A stretch of 64,000 nucleotides of DNA from Tetradesmus obliquus (Eukaryota > Chlorophyta > Chlorophyceae > Sphaeropleales > Scenedesmaceae), in the NCBI GenBank assembly GCA_030272155.1, contig CP126203.1, forward strand, positions 2,170,001 through 2,234,000, written 5' to 3'. The notes under the pieces are model-generated. The model saw only the letters and a list, made by a program, of their open reading frames with translations. It searched no databases and had not been told where the DNA came from. The position numbers were made by a program, and so were the translations under genes. Below are positions 1 through 12,186 of the stretch, piece after piece (position 1 is the first letter of the stretch; each line of letters opens with the position of its first letter).

Positions 1-1191
1 GACGGGGAATGCCGCGAAGGGTGCAGGAACTGGATACCAGCAGCAGTACACGGCAGTTGCATGCAGGTGATGCAGACCCTTGGATAACCATTCACAGGCA
101 CGATGTAATTCGAAGCTCAAGAACGACACCATACGATTGCGAATCAGCAACACTGTCCGGTGGCGCGCAAGTTAAACCGCTGTGGAGTGAGCTGACCTGT
201 CGACTGGTGATTTTGAACCCAGCTGTCATTCATGTGGTCAACACATCACAGCCACGGTGGCTGAGCCACCAGAACCGCTGAAAAAGACCACATCACTGCA
301 TGCTTGCAGTTGCAAGCCTCAAAATGGCATATCGCAAGCCACAACGGGTTGCTGGCAGTGAGTTGCACTGCACGACACCCTGATCCAAGCATCTGCAGTC
401 GCTGGGTGTACACAAGGACAACGTGTGAACACCTTGAACTGACAAAACACCATCAGCGTTTTGGCTGGACCAAGCAACAGCACCTAAGCAACAGTACTTG
501 CGTCAAAGCCGATACCACTGTCTCTGGCATGCTGACTACAGCATGGCAGGCCGATTCACCGCCATAATGGGCCAATAAAAGAAGCCACCAGGCATGTGCC
601 TCAGAATGGGGTTTGCTACTTAGCCAAGCGCCGACCACAACAAAAATGTGCCTTTGAAAGTCGCCAGTCTGACTATGGTACATGTGACTTGAGGCGCAGC
701 CAGCCTGGCAGGAACGGTCAGGGGCCCTGAGCGGGTTGCTTGCAGGATGATGTCGTCGTTGTGTTGTGTGTTTTGTGTAGTCCATTCTTGCCAATGGCAT
801 GACATGAAATCCAGTCTCAATCCTTGGTTGTCATCTCGCCATACTGCGACGCAGTGCAGAACACGGCAGGTGTTTATGGTGAGGCGAAGCCCAGCACATA
901 GACTTCAGGTGACTAGAGTGCTGTGTGGACTGCCAAATTGTGTCAGCAAAGAACCTGTGCACGTGTCCACATGCAGTGCAGCCATTAAAGCACTCCCATC
1001 CGCAATGTGTTCTTACCAAATCGCCTGACAGCCGTAACACCTGACATTGAGGTGGCATGAGAAGCACGCAGATGGCAGAGCAGCAACGCAGGCCAACAAC
1101 TTGCTTGATTGAAGCAGGCAAGGACCACACGAGCACATGCGCATCCACACACGCGTGCATCAGAACCGATGCAGTGCGCGTATTGCCGCAC
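1..1191. other. 3' flank of helical-repeat gene, no gene resolved
   Basis: No open frame here has convincing protein-like sequence. The gene on the minus strand to the right has a good donor at its last recognised exon (GAG followed by GTGCGG at 1191-1186), so one or more C-terminal exons should lie in this stretch or beyond the window edge, but I could not place them. Base composition is mixed and lacks long triplet runs. Confidence 0.4.
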
Positions 1192-1271
1192 CTCCGCAGA
1201 GTCCTCCACGTTGCTCTCCCCCAGATTGAGCAGTATCTGGGGGTTTTCCTGCAGCAGCGCAACAGGGTCCT

Positions 1272-1334
<63 letters not shown>

Positions 1335-3305
1335 ATGTCAGCACCACTCAAGCTGTTGCTGTGCAGGCTGATCCCACCCAGCATGATCGCGAGCCTCAGA
1401 TGTTTGCGCTACGCGTGCAGCTGCTGAGCAGCACACAAAAGTGTCACAATTTGCCATCCAAACACATGACATGCTGCCACCGCTGCTTCCTCACACCTTG
1501 CCCCTGAATGACCTTGCTAGGAAGCGGCTGGGTCACTGCACAACACAGCCGCTGCTGCACCGTCATAGTATGCTAGCAGACATACGACAGCGCTGCAACC
1601 CGCCTTGCTCCTGCATGAACTGATCAGGAAAGCGCATGGAGCAACCCTCCTGCGCTTACCCTGCTACTGCCCAACCCTCAGCATACACCCCAAACATAAC
1701 AGCTGCCACCACACCTTGCCCCTAAAAGAGCTTGCCAAGAAAAACAAGCTCCTGCTGAGGGTGGCTGGGTCAGTCGTGTCACACGTGCTGCTGCTTGATC
1801 ACTTGCAACTGCAGCATGCTACTACCGGCTGCTGCCACTCGCTGCTTCCACACACCTTGCCCCTGAATGAGCTTGCCAGGAATGCCAGGCTCCTGCTGAG
1901 AGTGGCCGGGTCAATCAACTCAGGCACAGCCTGGATGATGGCATCGATGTCCTTGGCTGCGCTAAGCAGTGTTTTGACCTGCAGCAGCAGCAGCAGCAGC
2001 AGGCAGCATGTTCCACTTAATTAAGGCACCGCCTGAGTGATGGCGTCAATAGCGTTCGCAGCGCTCAGCAGTGTTTGCAAACTGCGGCAAAAGCAGGCAG
2101 CAGCAGCAGCAGATGCATCAGAAGCCAGCCAGCCAATAGGCTCAGCGCTGCACGTGTGCAGCTGCCACCACTGTCGCAACGCCACTATTCTGTTTAAGTT
2201 GCAGCGCGTGCGGCCGAACAGCAAGGGCGCTGCCACCCCACCTGCTACGCGTCGCTGGCGATACGCTCCTCGCTCTGCAGCAGCATCTTGGGCCAGGTCC
2301 AACGGACACCCCTAGACAGAACTGCGGCCACCAAGCCCTGCTTGCGCAATACCAACACAACACGCCGCCACAAGCGCACCATGCCGCATGCTCCCACACA
2401 TATCCAGAACTGTGCTGACAGCTACCAAGGCAATTACAGCTGGCATATTTACTATTTGTTTAATTCCTCCCACCTGCTGTGCGTCGCTCGCAATGCTGTC
2501 CTCGCTCTGCAGCAGCGTCTTGGGCCTGCTGGCGATGACGCTGAACACGTCAGCGCTGGGGAAGGCCGTCTTGAGCAGGATGAGCTTGTTGGCGGCGCTG
2601 TTCACGTCCTCAGACAGCGTTACCTGGTGAGACAGATTGGCATGGGTTTGACAAAAAAGCAACAGCAGCAGCAACAACAGGGTGAGGATACCCAGGCTTT
2701 GTAATCAGTGCCTGTTTTGATCAGGATGAGCTTGTTGGCGGCGCTGTTGACATCCTCACACAGCGTGACCTGGCAAAAGTCAGCAAGCAGCAGCAGCAGC
2801 TTGACACACAACACAGTGGTGGACACTGCATGTTGTAAGCAGAAGCAGGATGGACAGGCTGGCAGCAAATAAAGACTGTGCTGTTGCATCATGGCCTTGC
2901 AGGCCTCTGCCGCCTTGGTGTCAGCAACTTTGGTTGCTTTCTGTTCTCTTTGACTCCGTCGATCATGCCTCTCACCCAGTCAGCCGGCTTCATCTTGTTG
3001 AGGTTTATCAGGTTGGGCATGAGTGCGTCCAGCTGCTCCAGGCCTTTCTGCACTGCAGCCTGATCCTTGCCGCGCTTCTTGGCGGACTGTGGGGCGGTGC
3101 AGCATAAGAGGCAGCAGGCAGCAGCGGCAGCAGCGGCAGCTGTGCGAGTCAGGTGAGCTGGCTTAGCACTAACGCGTGCAAAACTTCTTGCTGGCTGAAG
3201 CTTGGCTGTCTCTGCTACACCTATGGTTGTGTTGCAATCAGCTGTCCTGCTGCTGCTGCTGCTGCTGCTGTTGCAGGAGCAAAACAATCTCCAATGTGTG
3301 ATGTA

Positions 3306-3342
<37 letters not shown>

Positions 3343-3524
3343 CTCTTGACCTGCCGGCTGCGCTGTGTCTTTGGATGCGCTGCCTCTCATGCTGGCGCTG
3401 CTGGTGCCACCGCTGGCGCTGCTGCTGCTGCTGCTGCTGCTGCCTGATCTGCTGTGCTGCCTCTTGTTCTGCCTCCTGAGCTGCTTGCTGTGCTGCCTTT
3501 CGGGATGCACTGCTCCCGTGCAAT

Positions 3525-3572
<48 letters not shown>

Positions 3573-4211
3573 TCACCAGCAGGATATCCTCCATGTCACG
3601 CTTCTTCCTGCGGGCCTCCCACTCTGCAGCAGCAGCAGCAGCAGCAGCAGCGCCTCAACCCATGACACCTGCTGTACACACCGCAGCTTGACAAAAGCAG
3701 CATGTGTAGCAGCGCTGCAGGCACGGTTGGGAAAGCACAGCTGGCAGCACTGCTGCTCATTAAAAACAGCAGCCACCTGCTGCACATGCTATCGTGGTCT
3801 GCAGCTGTCGTACGGAATGTGGGCCTCTAGCCATAACATATGGACAGCAAGCAGCGCTGTATAGAGCAACCTTGCGTGCGAGTCACCTGAGAGAGGCACT
3901 GCTGCAGGCCTGTCCTTGACATACAGCTGGCTCATTGTGTATGCTGCTGCAAAGGCTTGATGGAATCGTGCCTCCTCCGACTCCAACTTTGAGGGTGCTG
4001 CTGCTGCTGGAGCAGGTGCTGGGGCTGGGGTTGCTGCTGCTGGTGCTGCTGGCGCTGCTGCTGTCTGTGGGTTGCTGCTGCTGCTGCTGCTGCTCGCCAG
4101 CGCATAGCTGCTTCGCCGGCTTAGACGCGCATTGGACGTAACAATTTGTGATACGCTTTTTAGATGAATACAAGGAGCACCAACAGCTCGTAGCGACGGG
4201 ACGGGGACCAT
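1192..4211 (-). CDS. mTERF-like helical repeat protein (3' partial model)
   Basis: Multi-exon minus-strand gene. Exon 1 is 4211-3887: ATG, a basic Ser/Arg-rich leader resembling an organelle transit peptide, then an Ala/Pro linker. Likely later exons are 3623-3577 (EWEARRKKRDMEDILL), a tentative coiled-coil exon near 3526-3351, 3086-2976 (ends LNKMKPADW), 2623-2474 (NSAANKLILLKTAFPSADV, then ASRPKTLLQSE), 1978-1856 (VKTLLSAAKDIDAIIQAVP) and 1269-1192 (DPVALLQENPQILLNL). The last four join in phase 0. The repeating helix-turn-helix text with 'RPKTLL' and 'NPQILL' motifs resembles green-algal mTERF-like proteins that act on organelle nucleic acids; that assignment is by style of sequence, not by alignment. 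The join of the coiled-coil exon to 3086 is out of phase, so that part is unsure. Several degenerate copies of exons 2623-2474 and 1978-1856 lie between the exons. Confidence 0.55.
1272..1333 (+). repeat. (CAG)n tract before an acceptor
   Basis: About 20 uninterrupted CAG units. On the sense (minus) strand of the helical-repeat gene this is a CTG run that ends at the acceptor of the exon 1269-1192, so it lies in an intron and serves as its 3' pyrimidine-containing tract. Confidence 0.8.
1485..2302 (-). repeat. Degenerate exon copies in helical-repeat gene
   Basis: The exon 1978-1856 (VKTLLSAAKDIDA... ending SSFRGK before GTGTGT) has partial copies around it. The 5' half is repeated at about 2087-2021 (TLLSAANAIDAITQAVP, then a stop). 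The 3' half with its donor is repeated at about 1790-1735 (DPATLSRSLFFLASSFRGK) and about 1530-1488 (SRFLARSFRGK). A copy of the 3' part of exon 2623-2474 lies near 2300-2225 (PKMLLQSEERIASDA), and a copy of its 5' part at about 2770-2712 (EDVNSAANKLILIKT). Confidence 0.7.
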
Positions 4212-4936
4212 GCTTTTGTGTGTTGCTGTCGGAACCGTTGGGATAGCGTGCCGAGCCCTGGAGTTTAGCTTGAAATTGAGAGAGATTCTTCAAATGTAAG
4301 ATGCCACCGGCGCTGGACTGAGCTTATAGCGGCAGGTGTGGCGAAGCCAGAGTGCACAGTGCTTGTACAGCAGGAACAGTAGTAAGAGGAAGGCCGATCA
4401 ACTGTTGGACTTGGAAGATAACATTTACGACGACCGTCGCAGAGCATGCAGACACAGCAAGCAGATGCAGGGCACGGCTGTCGCCAGCACAGCACAACAG
4501 GGTTCTGGAGTACTACTACTGGTACTCTGTAACAAGCCGGCATGGCCTTTCCAGCTATACCCTTGCATTGCTTCTTGTGCAGCAGTCAACTTGACTTTGA
4601 AAGGAACCAGCCCTTCCAGCGAAACACACGATCACGCCTTAGGTCTCTGACATCATTGCGGTATCAAGATGCCGCGGCCAGCTAGGGTTTGACCGCCTTA
4701 CAGAGCCTAAACCCTCAACTAGATGCCCTCACTGGGCGGCAACTTCTCGTGCTATTCGCTGCAGTCCAGTAACAGATACTCTGTCAACAAGCAGCAGAAT
4801 GTCGAGGCTCACCAAAACACACGTAGTAAAACCCCAAACTCTTCAGCAGAGCAGCAGACGGCCATTCTAAACATGTGCACCCACAAGTGTTGTACAACAG
4901 TCTCCCGCCGCCAGAGCACGGGCAGCTGTGGCAGCC
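4212..4936. other. Intergenic, 5' flank of helical-repeat gene
   Basis: Lies between the start of the helical-repeat gene and the stop of the MYND gene, both on the minus strand. It should hold the promoter of the former and the 3' UTR of the latter. I see no TATA element or coding sequence that I can defend. Confidence 0.5.
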
Positions 4937-5476
4937 TCAAACGCATGCCAGGCCAGCAGCAGCCATGCCCTTACATGCACGCTTGTGCCGCTTCCAGTCA
5001 GTCATCTGGCAGGCTGCGCTGCAGTAGTGGCACCGGCAGACAGCGCAGCGCTTGCTTGCAGCTGCCGCCTCGCTCACTCGAGCCAGGCCCTCACAGCTGG
5101 GGTTGTTGCACACCAGCGGCAGCGGTGCAGCGGCTGCTAGCACCCTGCACAGCTCCAGCGCATCCATGTACTGCTGCTCTGTGATAGGTATGGCCTCAGT
5201 ACTGCTGGCTGTGCGTGCAGAAAAGAACCCCTGTGCATTGTCACGCCAGCCAGGCCACTTGGCCTCAAATGCAGCGAATGCTGCTGTCCACCGTGGGCTG
5301 CACTGCTGCAGCTGCAGCAGGTAGCCCCACTCGATCTGCTGGGCGCTGCTGGGGTGGCCAGCCCTGCTGCTGCTGCTGCTGCTGGCTGCACTGCTGCCAC
5401 CACCAGCTGACGGTCCTGTTGTTGCTGCTGCTGCGGCGGCTGCGGCGACCCCTGTCGCTGCTGCGTCAACCCCTGC

Positions 5477-5515
<39 letters not shown>

Positions 5516-7446
5516 GTCAACCCCTGCTGCTGCTGCTGCTGGTGCAGGTGGTGCAGCCGCGGCCCCTGTGAAAGCAAGCACCACCTGGCGCATGGCCTTC
5601 AGCATGCTGGCGTGCCAGAGATGCCACTGGCCGGGTGCGTTGTGCATTGCGCTGCTGCCGCTGCAGTCATGTGCAATCAGAACGACTGCTGCCGCTGCAG
5701 TCATGTGCAATCAGAACGACTGCTGCCGCTGCAGTCATGTGCAATCAGAACGACTGCTGTGTCGCCCTGCTCTGGCGCCCACCTGCAGTGGTACCGCGGT
5801 CTGGCCATGATGCACCTGAACAGCAGCTGGGGCCCAACTGCCTCCATTGCATCTGCCAGCTGCACCAGGCTGCGTGCAACGACCGCAGACAGCAGGGCAG
5901 TGCTCGCAGCAGCCTGGCTGCTGCTGCTACTGCTGCTGCTGCTGCTGCCAGCAGTGCTGCTGGTGCTGCCATGCTGCGATGCACTCAGCAGGCAAGCAGG
6001 CAAGGCGCCTTGCGGCAACTCAGCCATGTAAGTGACAGCAGCTGGAAAGTATGCTGCTGCTTCTGCAGGCACATCACCTTGTGCTGCAGCAGCAGCTGCC
6101 TGAGCCTGCAGCACGATTGCCTCCCTGGTCAACTGCACTGCTTTCTTGGTAAAGCTGGTGACAGCAGACGCCAGGCCTGCCACTGCTGCTGTGCTTTCCA
6201 ATGCTGCAGGTGGCCTGCTCAAGTTGCCCAGTACCGCAACTGCTGCATGTGCAAGCACCTCAGCTGCTGCTGGCATGTCTGCTGCTTGCAGCACTGGTGA
6301 GCGCAGGTAGCAGTCGAGGAAGGCAGTAAAGGCCTGCGGGTGTGCTGCTGCCAAGCTAAACAGAGGGGATGCGTCCAACCCTGCCCTGTTAGGTAGCAAC
6401 AGGCGGGCAGTTACAAAACGGCCCGTGCTGCGACAGGCATGCAGCATTGTGGTGACACTTTGTTGCGCAACTGCCCGCTTTGCCGGCCTGGCAAGCTGCA
6501 CACGCAGCAGACAATTTGGTGCATGGCAAGCACACGGAGACAAAAGCAGATACAAGCAAACAGAGAGGTAGTCAAGCACGCACACCAACAGGCTGCCATT
6601 GCAGCAGTATTTCTCTTCTGTGTATTGCAGAGCACCTCTTGGCCACGCACTAATAGAAACCAGCAGATTCCAAACCCACAGCCTGCCGGCAAACATACAT
6701 CAGGGACAGGTGTCACCATGCAGCGTCAAACTCTGCAAACCCTGCTGCACTGCTGCTAAGACGGCCTCACCAGATGCTGCCTGCAGCAGCTGTGGCACTC
6801 CAAGTGCAGGTGCAGCAGCTGTAAGTGCCAGCAGCTGCTGGCCAGGCGAACCGGGCTGGTTGTTTGCAACAGCCCTCATAGCAAGCGCCGTATATCCGTC
6901 CATACTTGCGGCCAGCTGCAGCTGCTGCAGCGGCGCCGACAGCGCCTGCAGCAGCTGCAGCCCAGCCTGCTGCAGCACTTCGGGCGGCAGGCAGCTGCTG
7001 CCAGCTTGATGGACTGCTTTCACCTGTCGGTGCAGCAGCGCCGTGCTGCCCAGCAGCAGGCGGTGCTGGTCATTCTCTTGTTCTGCAGGGGCCTGTTGCA
7101 GCCGCACGCGCTGCACTGCACCAGCAGCCAGCAGCTGCAGCTCCAGCACCAGCCGCACAGCAGCTGCCGACAGCGCAGGGGCATCGCCCTCTGCTGCCCT
7201 GCTGCCCTGCTGCAGCATGCAGCCATGGCGCAAGTTGCACTCCAGTGCAACAACAATTGTATAACCTCGTACGAGGCAGGTCGACCGTGTGCTGGACCCT
7301 GCTTTGTCCTTTTCAGCCACTATCTGACCTGCGATATCCAGGTAGGCCTGGCCGCGTGGCAGCAGCTGCAGCATGTCAGGATGCTGGTGGAAGGCGGGAA
7401 CTGCTAGCAGGTCTGCACGCAGCTGCTGCTTGCTGCCTTGGGTTTC

Positions 7447-7480
<34 letters not shown>

Positions 7481-8883
7481 CTGTGGTGTTGGTGCAGCAG
7501 CGCGGTGTAGACTGCCAGCAGCTGCAGCAGCAGCACCGCCACTGCAGGCTCCCGCCGCAAGCTGATGACAGCCTGCGCTGCTGCTGCGTCCAGTTGCCGC
7601 TGCATCAGCAGTTGATAGCAGAGCTGGTACAAAAAGTCCCCGCACGCTAGCTGCAGCCTGTGGTACAAGATCCACGCATCTGACCGGCTGCTGACGTCTA
7701 CTGGCGCTGCTGCTGCTGCTGCTGTGCCTGCTGAGAGAAGCCTGCCGTAGCACCGCAGCTGCCGCAGCAGCGGCTGTGCTGCATGCACCAGAGTGGGCAG
7801 TTCTGAGGGCACATGTTATGTTGCCCTGGCCCATAACGTAGGCAAATAAGCAGGACCTCGAACGTCGCCAGCAGCACTGGGCAGTCACCTTCGCGCGTGG
7901 CAGGCAGCCGCTGCTACCGCTGCTGCAGCAGCAGCTGTGCTAGCTCTGTCAAGCTGGCAAGCACACCTACACGAGCAGCAGCAGCAGCAGCAGCATCAGC
8001 AGCAGCAGCAGCAGCAACATACTGAGTTGCATTGTGATGCAGGTTGCTTGTCAACCGCCTGCAGTGCCCAGCCAAGCTTGCTGTGTGGCAAGTGAGGCAG
8101 TTGAGCAGATGTGCCGTATGCTAGTGTACTGCATGTTGAACGAGGCAATGCAAGTAAGCGCATGTCACAGGAGAACTGAAGCAAATTTTGACCACTAAGT
8201 GAGCACGTGAGTGGACAGAAGCCGTCCGCATACTCCTGTAAACTTGGCACCTCAGTGCTTCTGCACATTCAAACACCACAAGAAACACATTATCCCATCA
8301 AACCAAGTTATTGATAGCCACCATGCCAGACAAAGAACAGCAAAGCTTTTGGCTACACCCTTCAGCAGCAAACACACCCACCTGACTGAAGCAACTGCTG
8401 AGTCAATGTGGCTATGAGTTCAGCCACAGCTGCCATGCAGCTGCCGCCCCTTGTGCAGATGTACAACAGCTCAACGAGCCCAGACAGCACTTGCATGCCG
8501 GCACGCCAGACTCCTTCTGTCGCATTGAGCTGCACCACGCTGCCATAAGACACCTGCAGCATTGCCGCCAGCTGTTGCGGCTGCTGCTGCTGCAGCCACA
8601 CCATCAGCACACCAGCACTGTGCACTGGATGGTGGCGCAGCACGCCCCTCAGCAGCTGGACTGCTGCTGCTCTGCCTGCATCAGTGTTGGGGAGTTCATC
8701 AGGCAGGGTGTTGCAGAGCTTGAACAGGCTGCTGCTGCAGCTGTCTAGCACTGCAATTTGTGCTGCAGTTGGTTGAGGAGGCAGGGGTTGCTGTAGCAGC
8801 TGTGTTACTTGGGGACTGCACACCAAGCTGCTCAGCTTGTTTGCTGCCTCCTCTGCTTTCTTCGCACGCTGAGCAGGTCGCAT
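4937..8883 (-). CDS. MYND zinc-finger protein
   Basis: Four exons, 8883-8382, 7802-6751, 6495-5783 and 5660-4937, sum to 2,991 nt (996 residues) with no frame break. The body is Ala/Leu/Gln-rich and helical, with a poly-Gln run near 7450-7480 and poly-Ala/Ser runs near 5350-5520. The C-terminus carries a MYND finger: CNNPSC, then CAVCRCHYCSAACQ and WKRHKRAC, giving paired zinc ligands. MYND fingers bind proline-rich partner proteins, often in chromatin or assembly factors; the rest of this protein I do not recognise. MYND proteins with long low-complexity bodies are numerous in chlorophytes (family knowledge). The donor at 6750 (GTGCAG) is weak; a nearby stronger-looking GTGACA donor at 6716 would break the frame. 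Confidence 0.75.
5654..5755 (-). repeat. 34-bp x3 repeat carrying a 3' splice site
   Basis: Three identical 34-bp units (5654-5687, 5688-5721, 5722-5755). Read on the minus strand each holds a CTGATT branch-like element and a GACTGCAG acceptor. The unit nearest exon 4 gives the in-frame join at 5660. Confidence 0.9.
7968..8021 (+). repeat. (CAG)n tract in MYND intron 1
   Basis: Imperfect CAG run, interrupted by CAT, inside the intron 8381-7803. It reads as CTG on the sense strand. Confidence 0.7.
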
Positions 8884-9614
8884 CGAGACAATCCCGTTGT
8901 TTTCAGGTGTTGTTTTCAGGTGTTGTTTTCAGGTGTGTCCTGCAAGGCACTGCTACTGCTGGCGCTTGTGCTGCTGCCTGTGCTGGTGCTGCTGTTCTTC
9001 AGCTGCAGCCTGGGATCGTTGTCATTCAGCCAGCCAGCAAGGCGAGAGCACAGAATGGGCAGCTGCTGGTGACAAGAACAAGCCGCGAGCTGTTTCAACG
9101 GCGGATATGCTACTGCTGGCTGTCCAAGACGTGGAACGGTTCAGGCCAAGAGCATGCTGGGCGTGTTGCTAAGGTAGTGACGAACGCGGTTGAATGTATT
9201 GAAGCAAGGTCAAAGTTCTCGAAGTTTGAAAGACGAGTCGCTTCATGACGGGCGAGCCGTGCTGCCAGCACGGTGCTGCACGACTGCTTGGTGCACCCTG
9301 AAACCTGAGTTCAAATTTGTTGCCGGGCCGGGCAATGCCCCTGCTATTGATGGGGACTACCAAGGCTTACTTGTTTGTCACGGTATGGCACATGTTCAGC
9401 ATCACCTGCTTCTAGAGTGTATGTTGCCGCTGCAACTCAGGGCCCCCCTATCATAGGGCCATGGCATGGCCCTGAGGGCAATGCTGTAGGCTAGAAAGCT
9501 TCACTGTAGGTGCAAAGTATAGTTTACATGCTTGTATTGACCTGTACGTACGTGTTTATAGTCATTTGGAACCTCATGGTGGGTTGTGCTTGGTGTCACC
9601 TTCTGCAATGGGTC

Positions 9615-9920
9615 ACCCATTCATAGGGTTTCCTTTCGATGCAAGTCCGCCACAGCATGGATGCAATGAGCATGCAATGAACATGCAACCACGATGCAAC
9701 GATAAACAGAATCTTGAGGATTTTAGGGGTAAACACCCTCTGCGAGCCCGAAAAAAGCCCGGATTCGGGTTCTACATGTTCTAATACCTTTGTTCCTTCA
9801 GTTTCGCGGCCAGGCGCCCAGTAAATTGTGAGTTATCCACGATCGAATCTTGATTGCAATTGCAATGCTTGCCATTCGCCGTGGCGGAATTGCATCGAAA
9901 GGAAACCCTATGTTATGGGT
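9615..9920. mobile_element. MITE-like element with ~39-bp inverted ends
   Basis: The left end (9615-9653, ACCCAT..ATAGGGTTTCC, then TTTCGATGCAA.TCCGCCAC) returns inverted at 9881-9920 with only a few mismatches. The 306-bp element has no coding capacity. No clear target-site duplication is visible, so it could also be a large imperfect palindrome. Family unassigned. Confidence 0.45.
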
Positions 9921-9938
9921 GAGAGCTGTCAGCTGATG

Positions 9939-10050
9939 GCTTGAGGTCTGGTGCCATTGCGACAGCAGCCATTGGTGGAGGTGCCACACCATCTGACAAG
10001 AGTTGCACCTCCACCAATGGCTGCTGTCGCAATGGCACCAGACCTCAAGC
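9939..10050. repeat. Perfect 46-bp inverted repeat, 20-nt spacer
   Basis: Left arm 9939-9984 and right arm 10005-10050 are exact reverse complements (46 of 46), separated by 20 nt. A short palindrome (GCACGACT-TGA-AGTCGTGC) follows at about 10049-10067. Transcription through it would give a long perfect hairpin. Confidence 0.95.
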
Positions 10051-10768
10051 ACGACTTGAAGTCGTGCAGGTGCTGTTCGTTGCTGCGGCAGCAGCTGCCG
10101 GCTGTGCTGCGTCCTTCTGTCCTGCTGCCAGCAGCAGCACCCCTAAACATGCAGCCCCCGGACATCTCTTTGAATTGGCACGTACATCTCAAGCACCTGC
10201 CATGGCGACTGCATTAGGCAAGTCAGGTGACTATCGGTGCACTGGAGTCATTGGACGGCCCACGTCAAAACTTTCAGCCCCGGGCACATACCTTCAAGCA
10301 AATTGCTGCAAGAAACAGCTTCACTGCGGCACAGTTTCCGCAGTCAACTTGCAGGGGGTTGCTCGTCTAGCCGGCGCTTGCTGGGCTTGCTGACTCACCC
10401 ACAGCTGCCAGCTGTTGGCCACCAGCCCAGTGTTACCGCGGCTAGCGGTTTACCGCAAATCTAGCGGAATGAGGCCTTGCGGTGGCCGCAGGCCACCGCT
10501 GGGCACCGCAAGTACACGATAGAAAAGTCAGATCGAGAAAGTAAAAAGCGGACTGTGTTCAGCTCACCGAGAGCAGCAGTTTGGCACCCTCAAAAAGTTA
10601 CCTGCACCCCTGGATATACTAGCTACCCTACTAGGCCTCTATGCACAGCACTTAGCCAGATTTGAGTAAAGTGGACTAAAACAAGGGGTCTGCTTGACTG
10701 CTTTCACTGCTGAAGTGCTTAAAATAGCAGTGGAATTGGGCACTGCAACCCTTGAAGTCTCGCCAGCT

Positions 10769-10840
10769 TCTGGGGCTGCGCCCCAGACCCCACCAGGGGG
10801 GCTATCGGCGCCCCACCTGGACCCCCCGCCGCGTTTTTTC
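10769..10840. repeat. GC-rich palindromic element
   Basis: TCTGGGGC-TGC-GCCCCAGA (10769-10787) is a perfect 8-bp stem, followed by G- and C-runs to about 10840. Such GGGGC/GCCCC palindromes are common dispersed repeats in chlorophyte organelle and nuclear DNA (general knowledge); whether this is one family member or part of a longer element cannot be told here. Confidence 0.5.
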
Positions 10841-11167
10841 CTGCTCCATTGTAACAAGTTGCGGAATTCGAAGTCAGTCCCGCGGTAACCCTGCACCAGC
10901 CAGTGCTAGGGCCTGACCCCACAACCCTAGTCAGTCAATGCTCGTAGTGTCTTCCTTCTGCGAAGCCTTTCGAAACTTCTATACAATCACGGCAACATAC
11001 GACATTTGCGTGGCGCTCTGTTCGCCCAGCAAGCCCGTGTAGCCGTGTGATGTGCTGCTCCTGCTGCTGCCGACACATGTTTCCCTGACATCGCACTGAA
11101 CAACAACTTTACACCAACCGCTTGATACTGCAACTGTTATTACAACAACCCGCATAGCTGAGCAGCA

Positions 11168-12137
11168 ATGCTTGGTAACGTGATCGCCCGCCAAGGCTTC
11201 CGGCTAGCAAAGTACACAGGCCGCAGGGGCCTCCATAGCGCATCTAGCAGCCTCATTGGATGCCCGAGATGGGTCGTAATGGCTCGCAAAGGCGGGAAGC
11301 GGAAGGAGCACAGCAGGGAGGACAGGCAGCAGGGAGAGGTGGACCTGGACAGGTGAGCATGCTGCTGCTGCAGCTCTGTCGTCCAAGCACGGCAGCCCTA
11401 AAGCAGGCCAGGTTATATGTGTGCTGCTTGTGCACCTCGACTCACAGCATGTGCATCATGGTTCCTGCAACACGACTAGACAAGCAGCAGCAGCAGCAGC
11501 AGCAGCTAGAGGTGGTTACCGCAGCAGCAAGCAGCCGCTTTCTTGGTCAGTTGAATCAACCCGTCCCGCACGGTGTGCCGCATGCTGCGTTTACCAGCTC
11601 TCAAGCACACCCTGCAAGCTGCTGTTTCGCCCCGCTGCTGCCAATGATATCTTCGCAGCACGAACGCGCTCATGGGCCAAATGGAGCAGCAGTTTGACCT
11701 CGATGCATTCCTGGCAGATGAGCAGGCAGTGGCAGCGCTGCGCAACAAGCTGCTGTCTGAGATGCGAGGGCACCAGGGGCCGGAAGCAGCAGCAGCAGCA
11801 GCAGCAGCGGCAGCGGCAGCAGCGCCGTCCCGTGGCAGAGCGTTTGATAGGTAGGCCTGGCAGTAGCAGCCATTGGGGCGGCTGACGTGCAGCAGTTTGT
11901 AGCGTGCTTACTACTCTGTTGCTTTTGGCGTACCCATCAGTAGGTTAGCTATAAGCAGCAATCTGACGTTGAGCGCACACAGCTGTGTTGAATGGCGGGT
12001 GGCGTGCAGTGGAAGGTTTCCTTGCGCCCTTCAAGCAGCAGGACTGCACATAGCAGCTGCAATGGGCACCACATGCTGTGCAACTGCTGGGTTCAATGCT
12101 GGCAGAAGTGAGGAATAAGCTCATTGATGCTGTCCTG

Positions 12138-12186
<49 letters not shown>

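Larger units (their letters stand above)
8884..11167. other. Divergent intergenic region
   Basis: 2.3 kb between the starts of the MYND gene (-) and the methyltransferase gene (+), presumably holding both promoters. No gene is supported. It holds several palindromes: AGGGCCATG-G-CATGGCCCT near 9458-9476, the 46-bp inverted repeat at 9939-10050, a 9-bp hairpin at 10479-10499 and the GC-rich element near 10769. A 13-bp unit (GTTGTTTTCAGGT) is repeated three times at about 8896-8934, next to the MYND start codon. Confidence 0.6.

Noticed and set aside
7910-7965. Possible extra MYND-gene exon (ELAQLLLQQ)
   Set aside because: Using it breaks the frame into the next exon, whereas joining 8382 directly to 7802 keeps it; the text is the intron's CTG run read as Leu/Gln.
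10740-10755. GCACTGCAACCCTTGA shared with 62123-62138
   Set aside because: Only 16 identical bases with unrelated flanks on both sides; chance or a tiny repeat remnant, too little to call an element.
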